Origin: Allolobophora icterica
Taxonomy: Eukaryota > Annelida > Clitellata > Crassiclitellata > Lumbricidae
DNA: 64,000 nt
Direction of reading: 5' to 3'
NCBI GenBank assembly: GCA_963556255.1
Contig: OY744605.1
Location: 34,675,603-34,739,602 of the forward strand
The position numbers were made by a program, and so were the translations under genes. Shown here piece by piece: positions 1-12,000 of this stretch; within the stretch, counting starts at the first letter, position 1, and each line of letters starts with the position of its first letter. The notes beneath the pieces were generated by a model. It did no database searches. It was not told the origin of the DNA and saw nothing but the letters and a program-made list of their open reading frames with translations.

Positions 1-406
1 AGACGCGAAACAGAGACATGCTCTCTCCTCAGTTGTCGATGGAAGACCTATATATACATTGTAGCTCGTAGATCCAGAAGTTGACAATAGCAAGGGCAAA
101 TTTTACCCTAATCTAGGTGTTCCATGGTAAAAACATTTTGAAGACTTTTTATTCTGACTCCTTTATCCATTTGCTTCACTTCCTGCGCTCTCTTAGAGCG
201 CATCTATGTATGAAATTGGAGCTGAGTTCGATCCTCCGGATCCTCTTACGCCTTCCTCCAGTCTTCCAATCGTATGAATGCATATAGGGGCCTATATGAA
301 TCTTCATCACACTTTCAGTCCTAGAAGCAGAACGAAGATTTGGTATAACGCCGCAAGGCCCTCGAGACCAGTAGTTGTTTCTTATGCAAAACAACGACGG
401 AATTTG
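1..406. other. Sequence downstream of the MS4A-like stop codon
   Basis: Probably 3' UTR and flank of the minus-strand gene. No second exon, repeat or RNA gene is recognisable. Short frames here have no family features. Confidence 0.3.
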
Positions 407-664
407 TCACTTGTCGATATTATTATCTGAGTCTTCACCGTCCGATGGATGTCGTTGTTCTGCACTGGCTGTTGTCAACGCTTCGCCCGAAGAACGTCCT
501 GCGTCGCCATCTAGCGAATCGACCGATGATCTGAATCGATGCCACGTGAAACTCGTGTGTACGGTCGCGGCCTCTGGCGAATTGGGGTCGAGTCGCATAC
601 CTGTGCCGTAGATCGCCGTGTGTAGACCTTTAGGAGAACCCTTTACACAAAGTCCAAGAAATTG
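407..664 (-). CDS. MS4A-like gene, terminal exon (cytoplasmic tail)
   Basis: Phase-0 acceptor after a pyrimidine tract (CTCGTTTCTTACAAG), 85 codons and a TGA at 407..409. The tail is Ser/Asp/Glu-rich (EDSDNNIDK at the end) with no membrane segment. An alternative phase-0 acceptor would start the exon at 640 and remove eight residues. Confidence 0.55.
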   Translation of the reverse strand, partial: QFLGLCVKGSPKGLHTAIYGTGMRLDPNSPEAATVHTSFTWHRFRSSVDSLDGDAGRSSGEALTTASAEQRHPSDGEDSDNNIDK

Positions 665-2363
665 CTTGTAAGAAACGAGCAAAATAGGGCCAATAGTACT
701 CGCTGAAAGGTGAAGCATATTCTAGAGGAAACTGAACTGAAATGACACGAGGAAAATATGATACTATCATTCCAGCATTAGATGGGGCCTATATGGACTC
801 TATATGGGTCCATTAATTATGGAAATGACGAGTATGGGTCCCATAGCTCGGTATGGGCATGTTGGCAGTGTACAAGCACGAAGATGGACATTTGAACTGA
901 AATATCATTGAAATGAATTGATTAAGAAAGGGCCTGCTCTCTCAGATACATTTATAGACTAGTGATGGCGTCTGTCTCTGTATCCGGATCTTCATATAGA
1001 AGATCTTCTAAGAATCCGCCAAAAGCCTCAGCACTGAGGTGCAGAAGGCTTTGACCTTATTCGCAGACGTCGTGAGCATGACGTCTACTTAAGGCAACTG
1101 CTCAAGGGATATGCGGTTGCAATGTATAGACAGTTGATGGTGGATGTCTAAGTGGGCCTATCGTTAACTTCTTTGGCGCCGTCACCACTTAGTGTAACGG
1201 AATTTTACGTTTACTTATCGTCTTCTAAGTACGTATCGAAGGCGCTCCCCACAGGCAGTCTATATGTTCTTAGAGTTCATTGTCTAAGTCTAACTATTGG
1301 AAAACTTCCCATTTATGGGCTGTCGCACGCGTGTACAGATTGCAACTAAACTTTTTGGGCCTATTGTTGTATAGAGCCGCACCATATGACGTAGACAACA
1401 AAACGATCCCAATATTTGATAAGTTGACCGAGTTCTTTGTGTCTTGTACTTGTAGGCTAAACTTATCTTAAACTGACTGTTCCATTTGAAAGAGCAACCC
1501 AGTCACTCAACACATTACTACTATATAGTAATGTGCTGGGACATGTATATGAACTCTATATGGGTCCAATATGGGAATATGCCAATGGGTCCTATGGGAA
1601 TATGGGTCCAGAACATTACTATGTATAGTAATGTGTTGAAAGACACTGCGTTGCTTTAGATATAGGGTACAGCAAGAATTGGACGTTGAAATATGACGTA
1701 GAAATCGAAGTATACAGCGTATAATGAACAGTCGGATCTGATACCTTGACGATGCAGTGTCTGATGCAGCAGACAAGAAGGCCAGAGAGGATGATGGCGA
1801 TGAGGAGACTGAGGAGGCTGATGATGAAGACGACGATGTAGCACAGGTAGAGCATCGTCGTCCGTCGAATGACGTCACAACCAGACTCTCCGATGACGTA
1901 AAGAGCACGAACCGCGTCACCTCCTTCGTCACGACTTCAAACACACACCAGTCAAGGCATGAATTAGCACGTACACTACTAGGGTAATGGGTGGAATTTA
2001 CCACGATCTAAGACATCATTACATCATTCTGGAAGACTTGTCTATTACGACTGACGACCTATGAATGGGCGACATATTAGCGTTCATTAGCTTACCTCCG
2101 TTGATGCCCACGAGTCTGCCCAGGGGCGTCTTCACCATGGAAACATTGGAGCAAATGCTCCTTCCAAGAAATAGGGGGAAGATCTGTCAGTGTGTGCCAT
2201 CATTAATGGGGGAGGGAAAGGAAAGAGGAAGGGAGGGAAAGTTGCTCCAATGACTTGGGGGGGGGGGTAGACGCCCCTGGTCAGTCCCGTGTCATTATCA
2301 GTGTCGTCATCATCATCATCACCACCACCACCACCACCACCACCACCACCGCCGCCGCCGCCG

Positions 2364-2395
<32 letters not shown>

Positions 2396-2990
2396 GTCAA
2401 AAACAACAAGAGCAGCAACATATGTATACCTATGTATGTATACACACATAAATATGTGAACATATATAGTATGTAATATACATATCTTCGTGTATACATA
2501 TGTAGGCAGCAACTAACTGACTTGCGACATGTGCAGATGGCTGTTGGTCGACGATGTGCTGCTGCTGCTGCTGCAGATGTTGATGATGCTGGTGGTGATG
2601 TGTTGGTGGAGCAGTCAGCGAATACATGAAGCGTGACGCCGAACTTGGATGGATCGAAGAATCCACAGACAGAGAACGTGACGTAGCCAATGACTTCCAG
2701 CACCACAGCCATGCTCATCCACGCAACGATCAACTTCAGCAACCCATGTATGAACAAAAGCATTTATTTATTTATAGCAGAAATTAACATTTTAACCTGT
2801 TTAACAATTTATTAATTTTTTAGGTCTACCGACTCGCTAACTAGGTTACAATCACAGTGATTGTTACCAGCCTTATAAAAATATAATCGTAATCGTAACT
2901 TCGAGATTGCTGCAGCGCTCAAAAGAGCCATGTCGCGGGAATCAGCCTATAGCCTAGTCACAGATGCCAAGTCAAAACAAAATCGATAGC

Positions 2991-3071
<81 letters not shown>

Positions 3072-6000
3072 CCTGTAAGAGCATGTGTTTTGTTTTCTTT
3101 CTATCCGAATTGTTACATTACATTTGGTTAAGCAAAACACAGACAATATGAAAATAAAATCGCTTACACTTTCTAAACTTCTTGTTCTGTTTTTCTTTCT
3201 TTCTTCATACCTTCCTTTCTTCTTTTCTCTCTTTCTTCATTTCTTCTTTTATTTCTTTGATTCCTTCTTTCACCTTCTTCTGCTAATATTAAGCTTATTA
3301 CTACTGTTACTACTGCTGCTACTACTACCATTGGTATATTACCACTACTAGTACTACCACTGCTGCTGATTCTCCTCCTTCTCCTCTCCTTTTCTTAGAC
3401 AATGTCAACTTTTATGCAAGCGGGCAGACAGACTCTCAGAGATAAGACTATTTTAAGCAACCAATTTCCATATACCGATTTCTTTCACAGACGATGTTCA
3501 TAGTACGAGACGCATAAGCCTATAATACGAAATTACTGTCTTTATACGTGCACGGAGTGTATTAACAGGGTCTATAGACTTTATGGATATTCTCTGATCG
3601 AAGCCTTCGAATAGCGCGTTCCATCACCCGTGTGGATGGGTTAAGGCGGACAGGATGAGGTAGTTCAAATAGGTGAAGTTGGGGAACCGAGGGCCTTGAA
3701 GAAAAAGGTGTTTTCGGATTTGAAAGTCAAATGAATCGACGATTTATTGCAGTGAGAGATGAATACTCTATGCACACTGCAGAGACGCATACACATTCGC
3801 TAATCTATCGGCCTGTCTATCCGCCTGCTTACTTGCCTGCTTGGTTTTCTGTCAGTATGCTTGCTTGTCAGTCTGCCTATCGAGCCTGTCTGGCTGATCA
3901 CCATCCATCTGTAACTCTCTGAGTTTCTCCGTTCTCTGATTCGATTTTTCTGCTTCAAAATTTGCCTGGCGTATACCTACAAATGACTATATGATGCGTC
4001 AGTGGCGTAGCTAGGATTTTACCATAGGGGGTGCGTAATGCGAAGCAGTTGTCTTATGCACTACTTTCAAAACAGAGCAACAGACTTAGTAATTAGTTTG
4101 TTTTATGGCTCAGCTCATTAAACACTTAGCCTGTATCCTTGTCTAATCTCATTAGGTTGAATTGAAACGTTGTAAAAAATACATTTGTTGATACATAATA
4201 AATTTTCATAATTTGTCATGTCCTGTGAACTAAAGGCAAATATTCTCCACGATAGAGTTCTCTGCAGTTTATCTTACTCGAGATGCGTGTTTTATTAACT
4301 ATTGTTAAATATGGAAGAACAAGTCTATACATGATGACACCAAATTACGGATGATGAAGGCATTGGCATGGCCGACAGCAACATACGGATGTGCGGCCTG
4401 GACGCTAAGGCAAGAAGAGGAGAAACGAAACGCATCCAAGGCTCCAAGCGTTCGGGAACAAGTGCGTCAGAAAACTGCTAAGAATTCCCTGGACAAAAAG
4501 TATAGGCCTACACGCTGGCGAGGACCAAAATTGAACTGCTGAACCACGTCGGAATCCGCAAGTACAGTACTTCGAATACATCATGAGGCAGCCGAGGGAC
4601 AATATCGAAAAAAGCCTGATGACGGGTCTTGTAGAAAGGGTTCGCAACCGCGATAGACCAAGAATATCCTGGATTGACAACATTATAGGATGGATTGGAC
4701 TATCTGGGACCAGCCTAATGGTTGCAATACGAGATAGAAAACGTTGGGCAATGTTGATCCATTCCTGTAGCCTACCATCGCAGAGCGACAACATGACATT
4801 ACATTTGTTGATACATAATCAATTTGTCATAATTGGTCATGTTCTGTCGACTAACGACAAATATCCTTCACGATAAAGTTCTCTGCAGTTTATCTTACTC
4901 GAGAGGCGATAGTTTTATAAACTATAGGCTATTAACTATTTATTAACTATTTGCTATTCATTCATAAAGACATACGAAAAGTAGCTAAGCTAGAATTTTA
5001 TCACAGGGTGAGTAGGACTGCTGTGTAGCAGGCCTACGCAACAGGCCTAGGCCTACGCACTTTCTTTCTAACTTTCTCAATACTACTTTCTTATTTGAAC
5101 AGATTCACATATTTTTAAAGTTTGAGGCTTAGGCTAAATATTAACAATGTGAAGCAGATTTACTTGTAGGATACTTTAAAAGCAGCAACAACAACTGCTA
5201 TTCTGAATTTAGAAGTTCCTTTCCATCAGTTAATTGAGTTTTAATTCCTCTTGTTCAAGAAAGCTTTAGCCGTCGATTTTTTTTGTTCCGAATCGATCAA
5301 TAACGTCATCATCACTAATTGTCCTATCTTGTGAATGTAAGCCATAACCAATCCCTGAATATTGCCAACGGTCAATCTTGAGCATAAATAGGTTTTAAAA
5401 ATTCTCATGGCTAGAAAAGGTGCGTTCTGGAGTTGCCGTTGTTACAGGTAATTCATTCATTGCAAGAATTTTTATGGCGCCCCTTCAGGGTATCTATTCA
5501 GGAGCTATCCCGACCCAGCCTCGAATTAAACAGATAGGTTTAAGATTGGAAAAACAGTATCAGAACCCCAGGCAACAAGCGCAAAGCCAATTCCAGACAG
5601 AAGGGCCAACAACAGAAAAGCACGTTGCTCTCTGATAGAGGTTCGTGCGTGGGGGACAAGAAGCTCATGTTGCATGGAGGAGCGGAGAGAACGGCGGCAC
5701 CGCAAATCCAGTCTTGTTGTCAAGACCCTAAACCTCAAGATCAAGACCAAGACTTTGAACCTCAAGACCAAGACCAAGACCAAGACCTTGAACCTCAAGA
5801 CCAAGACCAAGACCAAGACCTTGAACCTCAAGACCAAGACCAAGACTTTGAAACTCAAGACCAAAACCGAGAAAAAAAACAAAAAATCACAACCATATCC
5901 AGACTTCTATTCCTTACTAAAAAAATTGTCAAGTCGGACAACTCGCTATTTTAATTAAACATGAATCTTTTATTTTATTCAAACAAAACAACTCCAAATG

Positions 6001-9000
6001 CAGACTGCAGAGAATTCCGAAATCGTATTTACAAAAGTCCTTCATGCGAAATGTTATTCCAAATGCCTGTTGCATTTTTTATTCCGGATATTTCTATAGC
6101 GCCTCTCGAAGTCAACTACTACTCAGAGGCGCTCCCGACTACAGCATTTGATACTGTGCCGGAATTTTCACGCCGAAGCGCCACGAGCAATTGCGAGTGA
6201 AGGACTTGCTAAGACCCTAAACATTAAGGCATTGTATAAAATCCAATTCGCTCAGAATTTCTGACCAATTCGCTCAGAATTTCTGACCAAGACGTGACCT
6301 GTGGGGCCTCATAAAAATTCTGCCATGTGAAAAAATTATACGTTCTACAGTGCTGAATTCACTGGCACAAATGTACAAATTGTGAGTCTGTTTTGAAATC
6401 ATTCCATAGTAAATAACCTGAGGTAAAAATAAATGTTCAAAACAACAGTAAAGCCTCACTCACACCGTGTAAATACTAAAGCAATTGTATTAGTAATTAA
6501 TGGATAAAATGTTTAAATCCTTGCGTTTTGTTAAATGATTGTTCATATTGTCAAAAGTCTTGGTCTTGGTCTTGCAAAACCAAGATCAAGACTTTGAGCC
6601 TCAAGACCAAGACCAAGACCAAGACCAAGACCTTGAACCTCAAGACCAAGACCAAGACTTTTGGTCTCAAGACCAAGACCAAGACCGAGACTTTTAAAAA
6701 CGAACTCGAGTGCACTCGAGGCCAAGACCTTGGTCTCGAGGACAACAAGACTGCGCATATCCAGGGTGGAACGACAAAGCTCCCTCAGATAAGCAGGGAC
6801 GGAGCGATATTCTTACCATATTTGCCACTTGCCATATTTACGCACCTTACGCACCTTGTATGGCTACGCCACTGTGATGCGTTATACATATATGTATACG
6901 CTGACATAGAGAGAGACACAGAGACAGCCAGCAATAGACAGATACAGAGACAGACAAAGAGACAGACAGAGTATAGAAATTAAGGGAGATTTATACAATT
7001 GCAGACAGGTATTCGAAGGAGTTGATCGATGAAGTGACAGACTTAATAAATATTCTATTACTTTCCTTTCGAGTCAAAGCCAGAGAAGCAAATCAAAGCC
7101 AGACTCGGATGTTCTTCAGTGCGACAGAGTGACGTGGCTCCAGTTAGATTGGAACATCGAATGCAAATGTGACACACTGATAGCAAATCGAACCCATGCA
7201 CGGCTCATTAAGTTGTTTGCTATGGTCAGTTCATTCGTTTGTGCGTTCATTCATTCATTCATTCATTCATTCATTCATTCATTCATTCATTCATTCATTC
7301 ATTCATTCATTCATTCATTCATTCATTCATTCATTCATTGGTTCTTTAGTTCTTTCATTCACTCATTCATTCGTTAGTTAATTCATTCATTCATTCATTC
7401 ATTCCTTAGTTCTTTCATTCGTTGATTCGTTAATTCTTTCATTCATCTAGATCATTCAATCTTTTTCTTTTAATTAATTCAATCATTCATTCATTCATTT
7501 GTTGGTTCATTCGTTAGTTATTTTATTCATTCATTCATTCGTTAGTTCTTTCATTCGTTCATTCGTTAATTCTTTCATTCCTCTAGATCATTCAATCTTT
7601 TTCTTTTAAATCAGTCATCCATTCATTCATTCATTCATATCTCTACTCGTTCGTTCATTCGTTCTCTTTATCCATTCATCTGAAATCCATGCGGCCAGCC
7701 ATCCAATTGATCAGTTAATCGCTAGAAGTGCTTAAGCAAATCGGTGTGTAAACAGAGCCTGGGAAGAAATCCAGAGGTCTAGTAGACTGACGCAGCTGTC
7801 AGTGGCTTGTCCCGCTTCTGTCTTGAAGACACACGGATTTGCTTATCTCATTAAGACCATACACTTTGTACTTTGAGTAAACACTATAAATAATGCAATT
7901 TACTATATAAACTATTTCTATATGTATACAGATAGAGAGACGAGAGAAAGAGACAGACAGAGGAGAAAGAAGAGAGAGAAGAAAGAAGAAAGAGATCGGT
8001 TGATCAGTTGGATAATTGGCTGCGGACGGACTGAGCCATGCAGTGTGTTACTTGGATTAGTCTATTATCGTTGAATCATATGACAGAATTATTTAGACGA
8101 CTGAATGATCCTTACAGTGACTTCTCAGTTTTGTCTTACCATAAATAAAAAATTTCACATGCAGACGACTTACCAAATGATGGTTTGCAGGACGAAAACA
8201 GATGGAAGCCAGGCCATACGCTCCTATGAAACTCGTCTGCGATAAAAAAAAAAGAGAAAAAAAATTTATTTTGACATTAGCCAGCGCAGTACTCTGTAAC
8301 CTATGCGTTTTGAAGCCCTCAACAATTCCACCAGCAAAATGTTCAGTGGGACGACACATTGCAGAAGGATACTTTAACATGGAGGTGAATCGTGACCGCA
8401 GCAAAGAAGAAAGGACGAAGTGAATCCAATAAACTGGTTTTATCTGTGTTGTAGAGTTCAAAGAGAAATCGCCGTTAAGTGTAGGAATCCACTCAATGCA
8501 CTGATTGAGTTATTGGAAATCCTGAAAGCAATGGTTTGCATTGCATCCCTCTTCCACAGATGTCAAATGCTTCATGTAGGCCTATATCTAAAGCATTTTA
8601 TATTTTCCTGATCCTAACAGGTACACGACTGGTGTTCGGGTGCAGAAATAATGGGACGTAAAAATGAACAATTTGGTACAAATGCTTCAACCGGGTTTTG
8701 AGGTAAACCTCTATTGCGCCCCCTCCCCCCCCCAATCCGTCATATTATTTTCCGGCCCACAACAGTTATCGTTAAAGCATATTAACAAGAATTATTTAGT
8801 GCATTTAATATGTCTTTAAACAAATATTATTTTTAACAAATTGATTGTTTTGTGTGGTTGTATTACATAAAACTCCTTGCTTTAAACAATTATAATGTCA
8901 AGTCTCTAAGCAAGTATTGTGTGCATTAGGGCCTTATAGGCCATTAGACATAATCGACGGCTGTTAGCCTTAGGGCTCAACGATTAACCCTTCCGAGAGT

Positions 9001-12000
9001 GGAATCTCACACGGCTTCAGAAACCGATGTGATCGTCAATCTCGGTAGATGTCGTGATTCACGACCCCTATTGGCGCTAACTGAAGTTAATGCCGACATC
9101 CAATCGTCCTTGAGGAACATAATTATATCCTCTGAGTCTGTATTAGTATGTTCCGTTTGACGAGATCGAGATTCGTTCGCAGTTTAAGTTCCATTTTCAA
9201 ACTGACGAATTCTGGTTTGTCGAACCTCATGTAATGCATAACTTAAGTCTCAGAAATTTCTCAGCGCCACACAAAAGCCGCGTGTGAAAAACCCGCTTTG
9301 CATCTGCGCTAGCCTTCATCAAACCAAGTCCGCAAAAGCCATACAGGGCAGTCATAGAATGTCGACTGGTTCTGACCGAAGGATTTTCTGACTTTGGTCG
9401 ACGTGCATTTCCCTAGATTCGATCATCCGTCGAAGCCGTGTTCACTGCACTAACTTCCCTAATATATTAAGTTAAGCAGAGGAGAGTCTCAATTTTTCTA
9501 AGTGGATTTTGGACGGTTTTCAAATGGTCTTAGTTTCGATCAGAACTGTCTTAGAAAAATAAATTCCTGACTCGGTTTAAGAACAGTCGAACTTTCTGTT
9601 GTAAGAATTGAATTTTATGCGGATCTAAGCAGGAGCTTACCACAATTCCTGATGTCCAGAGAGGCGGCGGAGGTGGAATGGTCTTGCGATCGATCGGAAG
9701 GCCCTGGTTGATGAGAAGCCCCAGAACCATCTGAATAAAACCTGTCAACAGAATCTTCATTGTAGACCTCTGCTGTCTATCCCCACCTATAGCCATTTAT
9801 GTGGCTTCATCTGAGCAACCTCTCGAAGGCACTCAAGATCCTTGATAAACATTTTCTACATACGCATAAAATTCTACATTCGCATGCATAAGCCTTTATG
9901 TAAATACTAAATGTTAGAGAGTTTGATGTATGGTGATAAATGAGGTGGTATATGCGGGATAGGACTATTTTGGCCTGTTCTCGAATCTCTCCACTGGCTG
10001 AAATACCTAAACGAATAGAAGATAGAGTCATATCACTCACCTACAATACACTCCAATTCTCCCAACCCTTCTATCTCCGTCAGCTGTTCACGGTCCAATC
10101 ATGCACTCCGCTCAACCCGCTCCTCTTCTGTCATAACACTTCTCCGCCCTTTCCTCACCTCATCAGTAAAATTTGCGAATCGCTCAATAGTCATAGCTGT
10201 CCCACCCCTCTGGAACAAAGTCCCACCAGTATTACGGTAAATATCAGATCCAATTATCTTCAATTTTCGTGGGTCACAACGTTGTTTCACCGGTGCTTTT
10301 CAAATGGTGTTTCATCGCATAGACGACTCGCCAATTGAGTCATTTTGGATTTAATATCATGACTTTGATATCATGACCAAAGAGACACCAATAGCTATCA
10401 CCATCCAAGAAGCTATTGAACAAGTAGAACAATTCGTCTATCTAGGAGGGCTAAATTAATGACCGCAGATGGGAGCAACGAATCAGACGTATAGGCCTAC
10501 AAAGCAGAATTGAACGCACTTCACATGCATTTGGAAAAATGAATAGGATATGGAGAAGCAGAGAATTAACCGAGAAAACCAAGACAAAAAGATACGAGAC
10601 GATAATGATACAACTGATTTTCCTATATGGATCGGACTGTTGGACAATGCGATAGCAAAATGAGAAAAGAATTCTTACAGCAGAATTGAGCTGGCTGCAG
10701 AAGCTTACAGGGATTTAAAAAATACAGAAATAATCATTGATCACATAAGACAGTAACTAGGTAATCAAACAACTCTACTATACAAAAAGTCGTTCAATGA
10801 AGACTCAGATGGTTTGGACATGTAGATAGAATGCCAGTTGACAGAATCCCACACAACACACTGCATGCAAGATTCAAGAAAGAAAAGTAAACAAAGGCAG
10901 ACGAAGACTACACTGGATAGATAATATAAGTGAGGACATAACATCACTTGGACTAACACTAAGGGAAGCAATGGACTTGACAAATGACCGAGGACAATGG
11001 AGGTCATTTATTCGGACCCATCGCCGCCAAGAACTGATGATGATGTTGTTTTTGATGATGATGATGATGATAATGACGACGACGACGACGATGATGATGA
11101 ATTAGAGAGGTTTGTGGTCGTGTCGATGTCTTACTTGTCCTGTGATTTAACGATGGTCGATGTTCAACCGCGCAGGCGAATGTTCTAAGACGAACGACCT
11201 TAACGCACAAATCCACCACTGCCATTTTCAGGTGTTGCCAGTCCCATTACTGGATAAAGGAGGAGGGCAACCCTAATCACCTTCGAGTGGCATCGCGTTA
11301 TTAAACAGAAACTTTACCTACCTACCTTAACGTTCATTTGCCTGTGTTGCCGTCCATTACTATTTTTAGCAGTCCCTTAAGCTAGCCCTGAGGCAGCCAT
11401 GGGTATGAAGTGTTAGCGACTTCATTTTCTTAGTCTCGGCATATGAGGGCGGTTGGCCAGCCCTCTCCCTCGCCGTCTCATCTTCACACCGACAGTGTGC
11501 GGTCAGTGTACTCATTATGGCTGAGTTGGCTAGGGGATGCAGATGGAGCAGAAATCTCGAATCAAATTTCCGCCCTGGCGGGGATTTGAACCCCCAACCT
11601 CTTGATTGACAGTCCAGCGCGCTAACCACTACACTATCGAGCACCCCCACACACACACTATATACTCCTGCACAATAGCGTTTTTCGGAACGGAAAGGTC
11701 TTTAGGTAATTGATTCTTCCTTGGTTTACGCCAAGCAATTCTCCATTGGTTCCCGATGGAAATAGGCAATTGCAGATTCAGAGCATGCCAAGGAAGGTTC
11801 ACTGCTCACACATACGTTTAAGGCAATTGTGTCGTCGTATCTCCTTGTAAGAGCATGGCGATGAATATTCAAACGCAAGTAGGCTTAGAGGTGAGTGATC
11901 TCCTAGCACTAGCAGTATCCTGTATAAAGAAAGAGTATCTTACCAAATGCAAGGAAGGATGAATTAAGAATCGTCAACGTCCATCGAATCCGAACTTCTG

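Larger units (their letters stand above)
4000..6874. mobile_element. hAT-type insertion, 2.9 kb, composite and non-coding
   Basis: Terminal inverted repeats CAGTGGCGTAGC at the left and GCTACGCCACTG at the right, flanked by an exact 8-bp target duplication TGATGCGT (3992..3999 and 6875..6882). CAGTG ends with 8-bp duplications are typical of hAT elements. No transposase is readable. The interior holds an RTE-like RT fragment flanked by 105-bp direct repeats, an internal sequence near 4983 resembling the left end, two AAGACC minisatellites and an L2-like tail hairpin, so it is a nested composite. It lies in the 5.4 kb third intron of the MS4A-like gene. Confidence 0.75.

Noticed and set aside
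1757..1987. Acidic plus-strand frame beginning MSDAADKKARED
   Set aside because: It is antisense to the well-supported helix-4 exon of the MS4A-like gene; the Glu/Asp run mirrors the Ser/Leu/Ile codons.
5526..6758. Val-Leu and Lys-Thr repeat frames
   Set aside because: They come from the AAGACC minisatellites on either strand.
7129..7381. Ser-Phe-Ile-His repeat frames
   Set aside because: Readings of the (ATTC)n microsatellite.
11570..11647. Possible tRNA gene (A and B boxes, minus strand)
   Set aside because: Acceptor arms do not pair and a SINE body follows; the 47094..47180 head is rejected as a tRNA gene for the same reason of context.
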